Below are positions 1-13,711 of a stretch of 64,000 nt of DNA, in pieces. Origin of the DNA: Otis tarda (taxonomy: Eukaryota; Chordata; Aves; Otidiformes; Otididae); NCBI GenBank assembly GCA_026413225.1, contig CM048591.1, forward strand, positions 48,071,803-48,135,802. Reading direction: 5' to 3'. Position numbers and translations under genes: made by a program. Within the stretch, counting starts at the first letter, position 1. The number at the start of each line of letters is the position of its first letter. The notes under the pieces are model-generated. The model was not told where the DNA came from and made no database searches. It worked only from the letters and a program-made list of their open reading frames with translations.

Positions 1-2404
1 GTGATGCAGAGAGAATGATTCCTAAGACAATCAGATGGCCAATGACTGTTTGAGTCAGAACATAAGGTTGTCCCTGCATATGGCTATATTAATCTTTTGC
101 TTTGGCCTTTTGAAAGCTACAGCACTCCTCTGTGGCCTTTATGACCCCTGAGGGTCTTAGGGAGCCACATTTCCTAGGCAATGAATGCCTTCCACTTCAG
201 TGAGTGGTGAGAGGAAATGAGCGTTTGTCTTCTGTTTTCTTGCAAAGAATATTATCTCATGCAAATTATCTGTTGTCTGTATTATCCTGCATCTTGCTGA
301 ATGCTACAAACATGTGCACACCTTTAGAACTGTGAATGGTCCATTATGCTCAGCTATCTATTTTTACTTTCTTTATCCCCACTGTCACGAACAGCAATAC
401 ATTTTTAGAGAAGTCTGCAGAGAAGATAATCCCAGGAAATGTCCTCTGCCACACCAGCGTTGTGTAAAGTAAGTCATGGCTTTTCCATAAATAATGAACT
501 ATCTTGTGCAGCTTTTACTTGTTGGAACTAATTTCTTTTAACATTTGTTTTTCCTCTTCTTCTGTGGGAAACTGAAATTCAAGTGAGTAAGCTCAAAGCT
601 GCATCTGTCCAGTATGATGCCGTACTGTGTAACGACACTCTTACTCAGGGGAGGGATGTGTGGGAGGACTTTCAGTGTGCTTTATTAATATTCATATTCC
701 TCTGGATTTATCCAAGAATTTCTGAAACAGATAAGAGTTTGTAATTTGCAAAACATGTTATGATTCCTTTACTTGGGCCTTGAACAATGAAAGGAGGCTG
801 TATAGAAGGGAGACAGGTGAAGTCTTTCACAACTATGAGTGGCTATGTTGTATGGCTGTGACTTAGACGCATATAGCACTTTTGTTCCTGGTGGCACAAG
901 AGTGCTTCAGGGCTACATCATTTCCCCCACAAGAAGTGAAGCATTGCAGTCACTTCTGAAACCAAGGAGGATCCGCAAGGCAGAGAGAGTGCGCATCCCA
1001 TGGTGAGTGGTGGGCACTGGGAATAGGCAGTCCTGCCTCCAAGCACTCTGATGGCTCAGCGTGTCTGTGGGAAGTGCCTGTGCACCTCCCAGTGCCTGGG
1101 TAGCGCTGCCAAGGGCTCTCTTACAAACATTTTCTGAAAGCAGAACCAGTATACAACTCTCTGGTAGAAGACTGGTGCACCGGTAACTGCCTGGGACTGA
1201 GCTATGTGGATCTACACCATAGCTAGACTATGACACTTCTTTCTGGCAAAAGTCTTCTGCTCCAAGAAATGCTAGATTTCAGTAGGGGAAGGAAAACAAT
1301 TGGTGGGTATATGGTAAGACAGGAGGAAAGACTTCAACACCGGCTAGTGCTTAGATTGGCACATCAGTGTTTCCTCCATAAGAATGCTGTTTATGTGATG
1401 AGAAAAAAAAAGTCTAGAAAGAAAAATTAGTGCATTTTAAGTTCTATGTCAGAACTGGGATTCTTTGGCCTACCAGAAGTTTTTATTTTTCCTGATTTTT
1501 ATGTTTTCAGATGTATTTGAAAACTATAGTTTCTTTGGTTATTGAGGGACAGACCTCAGCAATAAGGTATTGGATCTCTGGGTATTTATTTACACCTAAG
1601 AACTTCTGCATCAGAACTCTCAATTCAGCACTTTGAAATAAGCAAATTCCATTAATAACTCTAAATATAAGATTAATTGACATCATTGAATAACATACTT
1701 GTTCTCATAGAGCATCATAGCCCACAAAACACATTTCAAAAGCATTTGATGTCTTGTCCCTTTAAAAAAAAAGAAAATATATATATATATAACATGGGAT
1801 TAAAGGTGTGACCAAGCATGCTACTGTGAAGCAAATCAATGTGTGCATTTACAGTGTGCCAGCTGCTCCTTAGAAACCGCCCGCATATATGTTCCTACAA
1901 CACAGTAAATGTCAGGGAGTGTATGGCTCAGCAGTAGGAGTGAAGGACCTTATGTTTAGTGAACAATATTGCAAGACAGGAGCATGCACCAAGCACTTAC
2001 TGTAGGACAGCAAAGCCACTGAGAACTACCACCAGTTTATATTGTAGTACCTTGTTAATTTTTTTTTAGTCTTAATTTCCAAACTGAAAGCCTCAGTTTT
2101 CAGTAGAGCTCTCCCTCCTTCTTAGGCCGTGTCCTATTAGTATGAAAGAAGCAAAGACTCACACTCTAACAGCTGGAAAGACTTCAGTTTCCAAACAGGG
2201 AAAAGTTGAAGTTTGCATCCATGCCAAGCAAGGAGATAAGCCACAGGGATCTGTGATGTAGTGTCCTCACTCTGTCTTAGGCGCACTTGTGAAATAGGGA
2301 CTATAAAACAGTGGTTTTATCAAGGCGTGCCCTCCAAATTGCAGTTCACATAGCAATAAATTTCCTTAGCTGGAGGAACTCTATTGAATTATAAAAGTGC
2401 AGGG
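1..2404. other. AT-rich non-coding DNA, no gene seen
   Basis: No open frame here has a recognisable domain; the longest is about 66 codons and ends in a lysine-rich run coming from an A-rich tract. A short (AT)n microsatellite lies at 1777-1791, preceded by an A tract. I see no young repeat. This reads as intergenic or intronic DNA; no splice structure could be tied to an exon. Confidence 0.6.
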
Positions 2405-2965
2405 CTAGAAAAAAAACTCTAAGGGCCATCCAGGCTGACGTCTAACCTGACAGGTGTCTAACTTGTTCAAAGAAACCCCTTCACTGAAGCAGTCTTGTCA
2501 CTGAGTTTCACTACACTTACAGATTAAAAGACTCTTTTCTTAGTCCTCCTTGCTCTAACTTAAGCCTATTTTTTCTTTCCTGGTAGTTCTCGCAGTGGAC
2601 ACTGATGTTCAAATTCACTTGTTTAAGTTCAAACCTCTGTAACACCAGATCCTTTATCAATGTATTGTCAATCAGCCATTTACTCCCTCTTTCAAACCTG
2701 TGCATTTCATTTTTCTTCTTTAATTGTAGCCCTTTGCAGTTCTCTTCGCTGAATTTTATTGTGTTCGTTTCAAATTACCGCCTCTGTTTCTTAGTATCAT
2801 TTTGATCTCTGATCCTGTCCTTGAGATACCTTGCAATTCCTCCCATGCGTGTGTTTTTGGCAGCTCTGACAAGCATTACATAGGACTGCACCATGCAAGT
2901 TGTTAACAAAAGTTTTGAACAGGATGCAGGACAAGTCACTGTAGCCGACCTGCCCTCCTTTCTGA
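2405..2965 (-). mobile_element. Ancient CR1-like LINE remnant (3' part)
   Basis: Read on the minus strand, this is a heavily diverged CR1 of the old amniote type, also seen in turtles and crocodiles. Near 2405-2600 are decayed forms of the 3' untranslated landmarks: the 'ggctggaa...gg(t)catc' block, 'ctgacaggtgtctaac' and 'cctccttgct'. Near 2740-2940 are decayed reverse-transcriptase landmarks: 'ctgaattttatt', 'atcctgtcct', 'ttgcaattcctccca' and 'gttttgaacaggatgcagg', in the order expected for an antisense copy. No frame is open. It is far more diverged than the CR1 copies at 9.7 or 21.7 kb, so it was inserted much earlier. The middle (about 2600-2700) is poorly aligned. Confidence 0.6.
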
Positions 2966-5900
2966 TCATGAGATCAGTAATTGGAATGTTCAGCTATATT
3001 GTTTTCCTATAAAATGCTAGTGCTGCTACAGCCATTATTTCTCATTATAATCAATTGCTATCTGCATGCTTGTCCCACACAGATCGCTGCAACCTGAGCC
3101 CTTTTGTGTTAGGCAGTGTGCAGACTCTAAACAAAATGATTCTCATAGATTGAAAGAGCTTACATTTTAAGTAGAAAAAAGGAAACAGATTTATAAAACA
3201 AGCTGTGAGAGGAGCACAGTATGAAATGTTCTGCTTGGAAAATGGCTTCCAAACAACTGCATGCTCAGTAAAATAGAGTCCTCTTCTGAAGTAGTGCTGT
3301 TCAACCTGGACAGCTGAAGTGCATGGCTATGTCACCAAACTCTCATTTTTTTCACAAAAAGGTGTATTTTTAATTGTCTGAAGATGCTGCTTTTGATGTG
3401 CAAAACCCAATATGTTCTTTTAGACTTCACAATCATAATTTAATTTAAGCACATGTTCACCAAATTTGTGCCTGTACTGAGATTTTATAAGTGGCTGCAA
3501 TAAGACAGCTTATGAATTTATTCATTCAATAAAAAAGAGCACTGTAGAATTAATCATGCTGTACCTTATCTTCCATTGCTGAACCTTGTCCTTTTTGTGG
3601 GAGGGAAGGCACACTTTAGATATGATCTCCGTAGGAGCCATGTAGCATTTCTCTTATCTTTTTATGATACTGGTGAAGTGGGTTTGGTTTTTTTTTGTGC
3701 CTGTTTCATGTGATTCTGCCACAAGTCTGGTGTGTGGTGTCTTTTATCCTGCATTCTTAAGGAAATGAGGCTTTTGTGGTTGCAACCTGTGTGTGCCATC
3801 CGTCTGCTATTAATCAGTTGGGCACCTGTAAGTCAGCTAATGTGGAAGGTTGGCAGTGCTGTTGGAGACATTAGAAAGTACAAATGTTTGGTGAAAGTAG
3901 GCAATGGAGAAAGGAGAGAAGATCATATTGCTACTCTTCATGAGAAAAAAAAGCATCAGTGTCAGCATAATTAACCCTTAGCAGGCCATGACAGATGATA
4001 GCAAGGCTAGGGACACTGCAGGCATGGGAAAAGCTTGGGTCTGACCTGTTACCAGTTAGATCCTTGAGACCAAGAAGCAGAGAGACCCCTGGAAAGAAGC
4101 TTGAACCCTGAGTTAGCAATGGCCATGCATTCAGTTGAAGTGCAGACATGAGAAAGGAAAACAAACCAAAGAAATTAGGACTCCTGAAAGGGTCAGGAGT
4201 CTGATGAATAAGTAGAAGCAGCACCTGCTCCTAAGCAAAAACTCCACGTACTCTGACAAATGATGTAAGCACCTCCTTCCTCCTGGGAGATGCTGTCCAC
4301 CAAAGGGACATGGCCAGAATGGAAAGACTGTCTCCCTTCTCACCCTTCGAATCTTGAACCCTCGTCTTAAAAAAAGATCAGGGCTCAAAGATTGCTCCAA
4401 GGAGTGACTGCAGCTTGGGGAAGTCACTGAGCACAGGTGCTGGCACAAAATAAAAGGTAGTGAACTGTGATCTGGAACAGCCAACGCTCTCAGGTTTTTT
4501 TTTGGTTCTGGTTTTGTTTTTTTTTTTTTTTTAAGTTAGTTAGGACATAGACAGGCTCTTGCCCCACTGGACCATTTGGAAGTTCCCAGAAGAAGAATAA
4601 CCTCTAGGTTACGTTTGACACTGTTGCCATTGCTGCTGAGAAGTGAGCAAACTTTTTGAGGCAGGTAGTTATCTACTGGACCTAGATGGAAGCCTCTAAA
4701 TCACTTCACAAAGGCTACATGACAGCCTGTTTCATCACTGCATCAGCAGACATCTTTTTTTTTTTGGCCATAAGCAGAATAACCTGCCTTGAAATGAAAC
4801 TGATATGGCTGCTTCCTCTGTGAAATGGAAGCTGCATTTATATGCAAATAAAAGTGAGAGGAGAGTGAAATTTTCATATGGAAGATGTCTTCCATCCATT
4901 TGTGCCGTGGTGCAAAAGATAATACTCCCCCTTGGCAAGGTAAAGAATTGCATTCTCCTTGGGAAAAAAAAAAAAAAAGCAGCCTGGACTGGGTGTGCCA
5001 GCTACAATCTTTGCTGTGAGAAAAAGAATAGAAATAAATCTCTGGTTAACCATTCTCTGTTGCTCTTGAATAGAAAACATGATGAAATGTTAATTTCATA
5101 TTGTCTTGCTGAAACTTGTTAGATTTTAAAGAGGAAAATAAGCAATGAATTCAAAGATGGTAATGATAATTTTACTTCTGGAGTTTGTTTTGCATATCTA
5201 GTTCTCAAGGAGGAAAAATATCTGTACATCTGACAAACAGCTTTTCATGTGAAAATGTGTGTGCATCCTTTTCTGCAGGTTTGGGAAATGTACGTGGTTG
5301 GGTTCTGGCAGAATGCATAGCATGGAAGTAAGCATTGTTGCAGAGTAGCAATATAAAATACAATCTTGGCTCCGCAAGCTCCCAGGATCTAACAGCAGGT
5401 AGGTGGCTCACTCATCCATACCATTGCTGTATATGTTCCTGGATGTAAAGTGGAAAGAGCATTTGGGATAGATGTGCGTGTGTCATAACCAGTAACACAT
5501 GTTACTACTGTACTGCTGAGATCCAATAATCCAATATAATAATGTGATTGTACAGTCAGATTTGGGGGTGTTGATCCTTGAGTCAGGAGTATTACTCAGT
5601 GTGAATAAGAGTGCCAGAATCAGCCTCAGAGTGGAGTTCAGGTTATGACTGGTGAAAAAAGCTACTAGTTACAGAAGTGTTGCTGTTTTGCTGGAATGGA
5701 CTGTGTGAAGGGGCAGTAACAGCTTTAGTAAAGATGATGCATAGACTGTGGTGGATTAAAAGGTTTGTGAGAGAGTCCCAGTTTCCTGACTAAAGATCTG
5801 AAAATAGCTTTAATACAAGGCAAAAAACCCCAATGATCCAGCTTCTTCTTTTTTTTTGTCTTCACACTTCCTGGATGATGCAGGAAATTGTGTGAGGCAT

Positions 5901-8900
5901 TCATGTCAGGTTACACAGCTGATGGAGCCTAATGTAATTATGCTGGCATATGCTGAAAGTTAAACAAAAGGAAATGCATGATTCTGAATGGCAAGATATT
6001 ATAGTAGAAATTTTGCTGCTTTTTTTTTTTTTTGGTGCAGTTGTGTTGGTTGGCAGAGAACAAAGATCTAGACTTTGTGATGACAAAGCTGTAAGATGTG
6101 GGAGGTGATGACATTCGAGTGACTGGGTAATTATGCAGGCATGGCCAGCCTGAAGTGGGGAGACATTTTACCCTGTAGAGTCGAGCGATCAGTATCACTG
6201 AGACAACTGCTGCCTTCCCATGTTTCACAAAAAAAAAAAAAAGAAATTGAGACTACTTGCTAAATAAAACTTCAGTGCCTGTGTCTGTCTGTGTAGGGCC
6301 AGATCTTGAGACCAGGCATCCTAAAAGCTCAAGAACCAGTTAATTACAATATTCATTAAATTTCTGTAGATTAAAACATTCTTTACATGTCTAAGTATTT
6401 CTGTCCTACTCGATACGCTTTCTCCATTCCACTGACTGTCTTTCATTCTTGCTTGCTTACTGGCTTTCTCCGGATCACCTGATAATGAGTGCTTCTGGAT
6501 TTGTGCTTTTCTGTACAGAACAAAACTGCTGAAGTTAGAAGCCATATTATTTTCTTGCAGCAGCAACAAACTGTTCTGTAACTTTTTTTTTTCTTCATTT
6601 CCCCTCATTAGCCCTCTTAGACATGGATTCTTGTTTCAGTGGAAAAGAAACGTGACAAAAGCTGTATGACTTGCTCATTCAAGAAACAAAGTGAAATATA
6701 AGACACTGATCAAGAAATTAGCCTGAGTGATTACAGGAGAAGGTATTCGGTCACACATCATGTGAGGTGCCATTACTCACAGTTTGAAACATTAGTGACC
6801 CAGGTACTGTATCAGGTACTAATGAAAGCTAATTTCAGTGTTCTTTCTAGTAAGTTCTATTTTGGGGTGCACTTATCCAGCTGGGGAAGGGAATCTGAAG
6901 CTTGCCAAAGGCCAAATTAGCACTGTACTGGGTAGTTTGTGATGTGTAGCTGCAGGAGTGACAAGGTTGCATACCTTTCTTTGAAAGGATAAATTGTAGC
7001 CCAGCATTTTCAGTTACTTGGGTTTGGGGATCTCAAATATGTTACATACATGGAAATAGCAAATGGCATAACTAAATTTCAAGAGTTGAGTCATATATAA
7101 TATACAGAAAGTTTCCCACAAAGCTCCATTTCAGGGCCAGACATTTCAGGGTCAGACTGGTACATACAGCTGCTGGGACTGACTTTGGCCAAGGAATTAC
7201 AGGACCTCCTCATGCTATACAAAGTTCAGACAACCTATTTTTAGGCCAGCCTTTGATGTAACAATGTGGGAGTTACCATTGTTTGTCAGCTTACATCAAA
7301 TAGGTGTAAACAGATGTATGAGGAACACGTATGTTGCTTTCCTTCTCAGCATAATAAATGTGTGCGTGCCTGTTTGCATGCCCTTACTCACCTTCCTCCC
7401 ATAAAATCTCCTCTGCTGTGTCCACATCTCTAAAAGATGTGTGGATACCTATCTATCCTAAATGCTTTTTCCTCTTCACATCCAGGACCAGGTACCTATC
7501 TTGCAAAACATTTGACTCCGTGGCCCTTCTCAACACCAGCGGCCTCGAGGCCAGGAGCGTCCCAGGGTGTGGGAGGACTGTGGCTCCCTCTCCCACTGCA
7601 CTGCTTTCCTCTTCCACTTATTGAAGATAAATGTTTAGGAGCTAAAATCTCATTGAAAAATCTCTTACAACAATGCCGAAGTCCGAATATTGCTTTAAGC
7701 AGGCACTGTTCCTGGTTAAGGGAGCCCTGCTGTACCCCTGCATCCCAACTCCTGGCTGCTTATTCCCCACCAGTGCTGCTCTTGCCTTTCTGCTGGTATA
7801 AACACTCATATAAGCCATAGAGGCCCCTCTCTGAGGGTCTGGAAGTCTGCATAAAATATAGTCAAAATCAAAATTTCTGCCCTGTATGAAACAGGAATGC
7901 ATTTCTGTACAAAACAAAGGGAAAAAGTTGAAAAAAAAAAGATGTTTATTGTGGAACAAAAAGTTCTGAATGAATTATTCATAATTAAAAAGCTTCAATT
8001 TAGTCTGTTGATAGTGTACTAATACATTTCATTTTGAGTAATTTCAAAAATCAATCCACACTTCTCAAGAGGAATTGTTTTCTCTCAGCAGTTGCCTTTC
8101 ACAGGTCTTGTGCCCTTATTTTCTCCCGTGAGTTGGATTCTGCATTTCCCTAGGCATGAAATGGCCTTCTCTTCCACTGTGGTTCATGTTTATGAACATT
8201 TTTTATTTTCTGAAAACTGTATTTGCTGTTGAAAACAGAATTCCTGGCCATGTCTATTAGTCATCCCTGCAGGCACTCTCAGAGTCTTTGCCCACAGCGT
8301 CTTTTTTCCCCTTCTCTCTTACTGCCTATTAATCTTGTGCATGGTTTTGTTTTCTACAGAAGCTGTATCTTCCTAAGCACCCACGCTTATGTTCCAGCTG
8401 TCCTGAAGGGGGAAATCGTATCTCATTGCTATTGTTACTGTTGGGTGCTGCATTGCTGTGGGATGTTACCCACACTCAATATTCCACTACCATGCCTGAA
8501 TGCTTTCATCTGCCTCTTTCTTACTTCAGGAAAAGTGCAATGGGTGTCTTTGAGGACTGAAGGCAAGTATATTACAGTCATTAAGAAAAAAAAAATTTCC
8601 AGCCCACACAATCCATTGGGTTTTCTGTCCAGAGACTGAGCAAGTCAGCTTTGCTGAGGGACAGGGTGGTACACCCGTAGCTCTCGTTCACTGAACAGCA
8701 GCATTGGGATGGACTCCATGCCCTGCACTCCAGGCACTCAGCCACATTCATCCCCTTTCCTGGTCATCTCTGGGGAAAGATGCTTCTCTTTGGGCTCTTC
8801 AGCTCTTGAGCATTGCCTCAGCCTCACACAGGGTCAGTCTTTCCATAGAAGGACTTGCAGAGGTGACCTAGGAGGCCGAAGGGCAAGACCGTAGGCAGGG

Positions 8901-9689
8901 GCTATTATGGGTGGCCTGAAATCAAGTTTGCCTAAAGGTGGCAAAAGGGTTCCTGCTCTTTGGCTCTGTATGTCACCTGCCAGCTGGCAAGTCCACACTG
9001 CACGCTAGTAATTTCATTGATGAGTTTGGGATGTAGGACTTTCTTTCCCTGCTGGTGTCCTGGCTTTGCTGTGGGGATTGCAGGCAGGGACTGCACCACC
9101 CAGCAGGACTGCAATATGGTTTGCAGGTGACGCCTGGGTCACCACCACAAACAAGATCAGATTGGGAAACCCTGTTTGATGGTAACCTCACATCTGTTTG
9201 GGACATGTTGATGAAGCAACTATTTCTGCTCCTGTTACTTCTCTGACATGTTTCGAATTTACAGGTTTCTTGTTTTCTCCACTCTTCCGCTCTCAGAAAT
9301 GTATAGGAACTATTTCACTAGCCGCTTCTGAAATTTGCACAGCTGCTTTTAATTACTCACAGTTTCCCTAAAAGTTATTTTTAAGATTCTATTCTTGCCA
9401 ACATTTGATATTCACACCCAATTCGTAACTTAATTAAGAGCTCCACCCTAAAGAAATTTTAAATAAATTCCATTCTAGGTATTATCATACCAAGATCATA
9501 TGTCTAGTCTCCCTCTGCAAAAGCTAATATAAATTCCAAGACAAGATTATCCTGACATTAACTGGAAACATTTCTACGACCCATGTACAAGCCAAAATTT
9601 TTCACCAGCTCACATAGGGTTTAGTAAGCATATTTCCTGGTCACAGGTGGGAAAAATGACCCTGTTTCTCTTCTAGCCACTCTGCATTA
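2966..9689. other. AT-rich non-coding DNA, no gene seen
   Basis: About 6.7 kb with no recognisable exon, RNA gene or young repeat. It holds several homopolymer runs (T tracts near 4510-4530 and 6020-6033, A tracts near 4964-4978 and 6229-6242). The longest open frames (138 codons at 8223-8639, 127 codons at 7437-7820) show no domain, signal peptide or family resemblance and look like chance frames. Intronic or regulatory function cannot be judged from sequence alone. Confidence 0.55.
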
Positions 9690-10548
9690 TAGAATCATAG
9701 AATCATAGAATGGTTAGAGTTGGAAGGGACCCCTTCAAAGGTCATCTAGTCGGATATCCCCGACTAGATCAGGTTGCTCAGAGCCTCATCCAGCCTGGCC
9801 TTGAACGTTTCCAGGGATGGGGCATCCACCACCTCTCTGGGCAACCTGTTCCACTGTTCTACAACTCTCATTGTAAAAATTTTTTTCCTAATATCTAATT
9901 TGAATCTATCTCCCTCTATTTTAAAACCATTACCCCTCGTCCTATCACAACAGGCCCTACTGAACAGCCTCTCCCCATCTTTCTTCTAAGCCCCCTTGAA
10001 GTACTGGAGGACTGCTATCAGGTCTCCCCGGAACCTCCTCTTCTCCAGGCTGAACAGCCCCAACTCTCTCAGCCTGTCCTCACAGGAGAGGTGGTCCAGC
10101 TCTCTTATCATTTTCATGGCCCTCCTCTGGACCCTCTCCAACTGGTCCATGGCCTTCTTATGTTGGGGGCTCCAGAACTGGACACAGTACTCCAGGTGAG
10201 GTCTCACCAGAGCAGAGCAGAGGGGGAGAATCACCTTCCTCAGCCTGCTGGCCACACTTCTCTTGATGCAGTCCAGGATGCGTTTGGCCTTCTGGGCTGT
10301 AAGGGCGTGTTGCTGACTCATGTTGAGCTTCTCATCCACCAGCACTCCCAAGTCCCTCGCATCAGGGCTGCTCTTGATCCATTCTCCACCCAGCCTGTAT
10401 TTGTGCCTGAGATTGCCATGACCCAGGTGCAGGACCTTGCATTTGGCCTGTTGAACTTCATGAGGTTTGCATGGGCCCACCTCTCCAGCCTGTCCAGGTC
10501 CCTCTGGATGGCATCCCTCCCTTCCAGCGTGTGAACTTGCTGAGGGTG
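9690..10548 (-). mobile_element. CR1 LINE, 5'-truncated, antisense
   Basis: On the minus strand this ends in the typical bird CR1 tail, seen at 9690-9712 as two overlapping copies of 'agaatcatag'. Upstream, in CR1 order, come the 3' UTR ('ttggaagggacc' side) and the C-terminal part of ORF2. An open minus-strand frame at 9986-10480 (164 codons) reads this ORF2 end: the '[20 protein letters not shown]' block, then '[14 protein letters not shown]', then 'LERVQRRA' and '[10 protein letters not shown]'. The element lacks the endonuclease and the reverse-transcriptase core. Near 10,530 there is a small internal deletion before 'aacttgctgagggtg'. A TAAT-rich stretch (10,549-10,576) follows at once. 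Relatively young but dead. Confidence 0.93.
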
Positions 10549-13063
10549 TTAATTAATGTAATTAATTAATTATTGTTAAAGAGTCATTTTCAAATGCTAC
10601 ATCAAATAATATATCTGTCAGCATTTCCTGAACCTCCAGTGGCCTTGTCCTTGCTGTGTCAATACCATAAGCATCTTGGCGTCCTTCTCAAGACACCACG
10701 TAGGGTTGTTGGACCTCTGAGCTCTGGGCTCACCCATTTCTGGCCACATGCTGCTCTTTCTGCACAGACCAACAACTCCTGTGCTCTTGCTTAGCTGTTG
10801 TTCGATTAAAACATATTTCGTGAACTGTTGGGCCAATTAATATTTATTTAGAAGGAGAAGAGGGAAATGCTCAGTGAACTGTTTCACAGCTCCAGTGAGC
10901 CCTGAACATAGTCTAAGCAGCTGTGTCTTTTCCTGCTTCAGTTCGAATACTATCTCAAATTCTTTGAGATGCAGACAGGCTGTAGCTAAAACTGTTTTTA
11001 CCAGTGAAAGAAAGACAAAAATAATTGTGTGAGCAGTAGTCTTTCAAGGATTCATATTCTGTCTCAATCTGCAGAAACGGGTGCAGATCTGTCCGTGATC
11101 TCCCTATTTCTCTGACAGTGGCACATGCTATGAACAGATGTTACCTTTCATTGAGGAGACACACTTTAAAAGGCCGATTTTAAACAATGATCTCTATTTT
11201 TACAGCAGCAAATGCAGGAAATACAGGAATGCATCAGGAACTTCAGGAGCTTGACATCAGCTAGACATCTAAATATGTGATTGTGCCTGCAGGCAAAGTA
11301 CTCAGACATTTAAATTATAGGAATTACATCGTAGTTATTTGTGGGAACAAAAGTGGATAGGTAAAGCACGATGAAAACCCAGATTCTGAGGATTTATTTT
11401 GACTGCATTTGCCCATTGAAGGTTCTCTCTCATACTTACCATTTCCATATTATCCAGTGGGGGTTATAGCCCTGGTAAATATACCGAAGCATTATGTAAG
11501 CCATGGCATGAAATGACTGACAAACCTGAAGCTATACCATTCTACTTGCCTTTCAGGAAAACTCATTTTTTTTTAATGGCCAGTCAGTGATATTTGTCAC
11601 TTAAGATATCCACAGTGGGAGGAGGGGAGCACACTGCGTGCATTGATAAAACCGCATGTAGCTCAGACATGATACCTATGTGGACTCCCATGGACCTTTC
11701 AAAAAATCTCCTGGGATGACTGGGGAATACTACTTCAGTTACATTCTACTTCCTCATTTTCATATTTTTGCTGAAGCTGAAACTACCTTGTTTTCGTGGG
11801 TTTTCTGGCCTGTGTTCATTGGCTGTGCCTGCTTTATAGTGTGCTGACTAGGCTGTCTTCATTCACTGCTTTCCTCATATCTTATTTTGTAAAACACAAA
11901 ATGTATCCACTTAAGCTGGTGACTGTCCTGGTAACATTTCACAGCAGCATGTGGACTTCATGTTAGAAAAATCTAGTTGATTTATTCTAGAGAGGAATGA
12001 AGAGTAAACTAATGTCACTGGCCACTCATCCTACAAGACAGCAAGGTGCCACACCCCATTTGCAACAGAAATGCATGGATACTTGTATAAAGTGTCGTGA
12101 TAGCCTTCTTTATATCAAGCCCAAGAAAGAGCCAAGTGGTCCTGCCCTCCGTGAGCGTGTTTCTGTCTGAAGCGCTGGTGGACACACCATGTTCAGTAAG
12201 CATTGCCGGCTACTCAGCAGGCAGGCCTTGTAGGTACAGGGCCGATGTCCGATGCTAGGGAAAGGGATTTGTCCTCCAGGTGGACAATGGTGTATGGCCA
12301 GGCCCCCACAGACCTCCGTGCATAACCTCTACCGTTACCAATATATGATCACCTTCAAGCAAATCAAATAATTTTTGTTCTCTGTGCACTCTTAAGATTT
12401 CTAGTTCTGTTTGGAGAGAGAAAGAAGGAGGGCTGTGAAAGAGCTAGCAGAGCCTTCTCCTCTCTCCTCACCTTGCGTCATCTCATGCCTTTTCTCCTCT
12501 TTAAAATGCATGTCATTTTGTGTTGCAGACTAATTTCTCCTAAGGTCTGAGGGTGTCTGAGTTTGCAAAAGATATTTTCTATAGGGTAGTTTGACAGGGT
12601 GGAAGCAATCTCTGGGGAAATCTGTTAGAGTGTAATAAGTACAGTGCTAGCAAGATCAGCAAAGGGAAGGAATAAACTCAAGGGAGGTAATCAATGTTTC
12701 ATGTAGGTGTTAAAATTGTCTAATTACTAATGACTCATGGGTAGTAATGTGAAAATTTCCTATTCCTGAAGGCAGCAATAAATACAATAAAAAAAGCCCA
12801 TCTCTTTCTGAATGTTGTGGTTTGTGATGTCAGGGCAGGTAGCTCAGTTGATCCTGAGGTAATACAAAGTAAAACAATGAATCTGAAGAATTCATAACAG
12901 ATAAATGAGATCGCACTGCTAAGATCCAGCTGTCTTTATCAGCACAGGTAAGGAGTCACCAGATGCAGCTTGGTTTTCTCATTGCTAAATATGGTCAGTT
13001 CTATATTTTGTGAGGATTGCATTATCGCCCAGCTTTAACCACTTTTGATATTAAATAGTAGTA
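10549..13063. other. Non-coding DNA, no gene seen
   Basis: Begins with an AATTAATTAAT-type simple stretch bordering the CR1 5' end (10,549-10,576). The rest is single-copy sequence with no recognisable coding, RNA or repeat feature; open frames stay under about 75 codons. Confidence 0.55.
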
Positions 13064-13711
13064 TGAATATGAGCCAGCAATGCCTGCTTGCAGCCCAGAA
13101 AGCCAACCACATCCTGGGATGCATCAAAAGGAGCGTGGCCAGCAGATTGATGGACGATTCTGCCACTCTACTCTGCTCTCATGAGACCCCATCTGCAGTA
13201 CTGCATCCAACTCTGAAGCCTCCGACATAAGAAGGATGTGGACCTGTTGAAGAGGGTCCAGAGGAGAGCCACAAAGATGATCAGAGGGCTGGAGCACCTC
13301 TGAGGACAGAGCACCTCTGAGGACAGACTGGGGCTGTTCAGCCTGGAGAAGAGGAGGCTCTGGGAAGACCTTATAGCAGTCTTCCAGTACCTCAAGGGGG
13401 CCTACAGGAGAGATGGGGAAAAACTCTTCAGTAGGGCCTATTGTGAAAGGATGAAGGGTAATAGTTTTAAAATAGAGGGAGGCAGATTCAGACTGGTTAT
13501 AAGGAAGAAATTTTTTACATTGAGGGTGGTGGAACACTGGCACAGGTTGCCCAGAGAGGCTGGTGGATACACCATCCCTAGGAACATTCAAGGCCAAGTT
13601 GGATGAGGCTCTGAGCAACCTGATCTAGTTGAAGGTGTCCCTGCTTCTTGCAGGTGGGTTGGACTAGATGACCATTAAAGGTCTCTTCCAACCCAAACTA
13701 TTCTGTGATTC
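13064..13711 (+). mobile_element. CR1 LINE, 5'-truncated, sense
   Basis: Starts abruptly at the 'aatatgagccagcaatgcc' block (normally deep in ORF2) and runs through the ORF2 C terminus and 3' UTR to a short tail 'attctgtgatt' at about 13,700-13,711. Landmarks in order are 'gcccagaaagccaac', 'catcctgggatgcatcaaaag', 'ctgttcagcctggagaagagg', 'ttgcccagagagg' and 'ggttggactagatgacc'. A partial duplication of 'gcacctctgaggacaga' lies near 13,294-13,327. Frames are broken, so no protein is expected. Confidence 0.93.

Noticed and set aside
7437-8639. Plus-strand frames of 127 and 138 codons as small secreted proteins
   Set aside because: No convincing signal peptide or cysteine pattern; composition is that of surrounding DNA.
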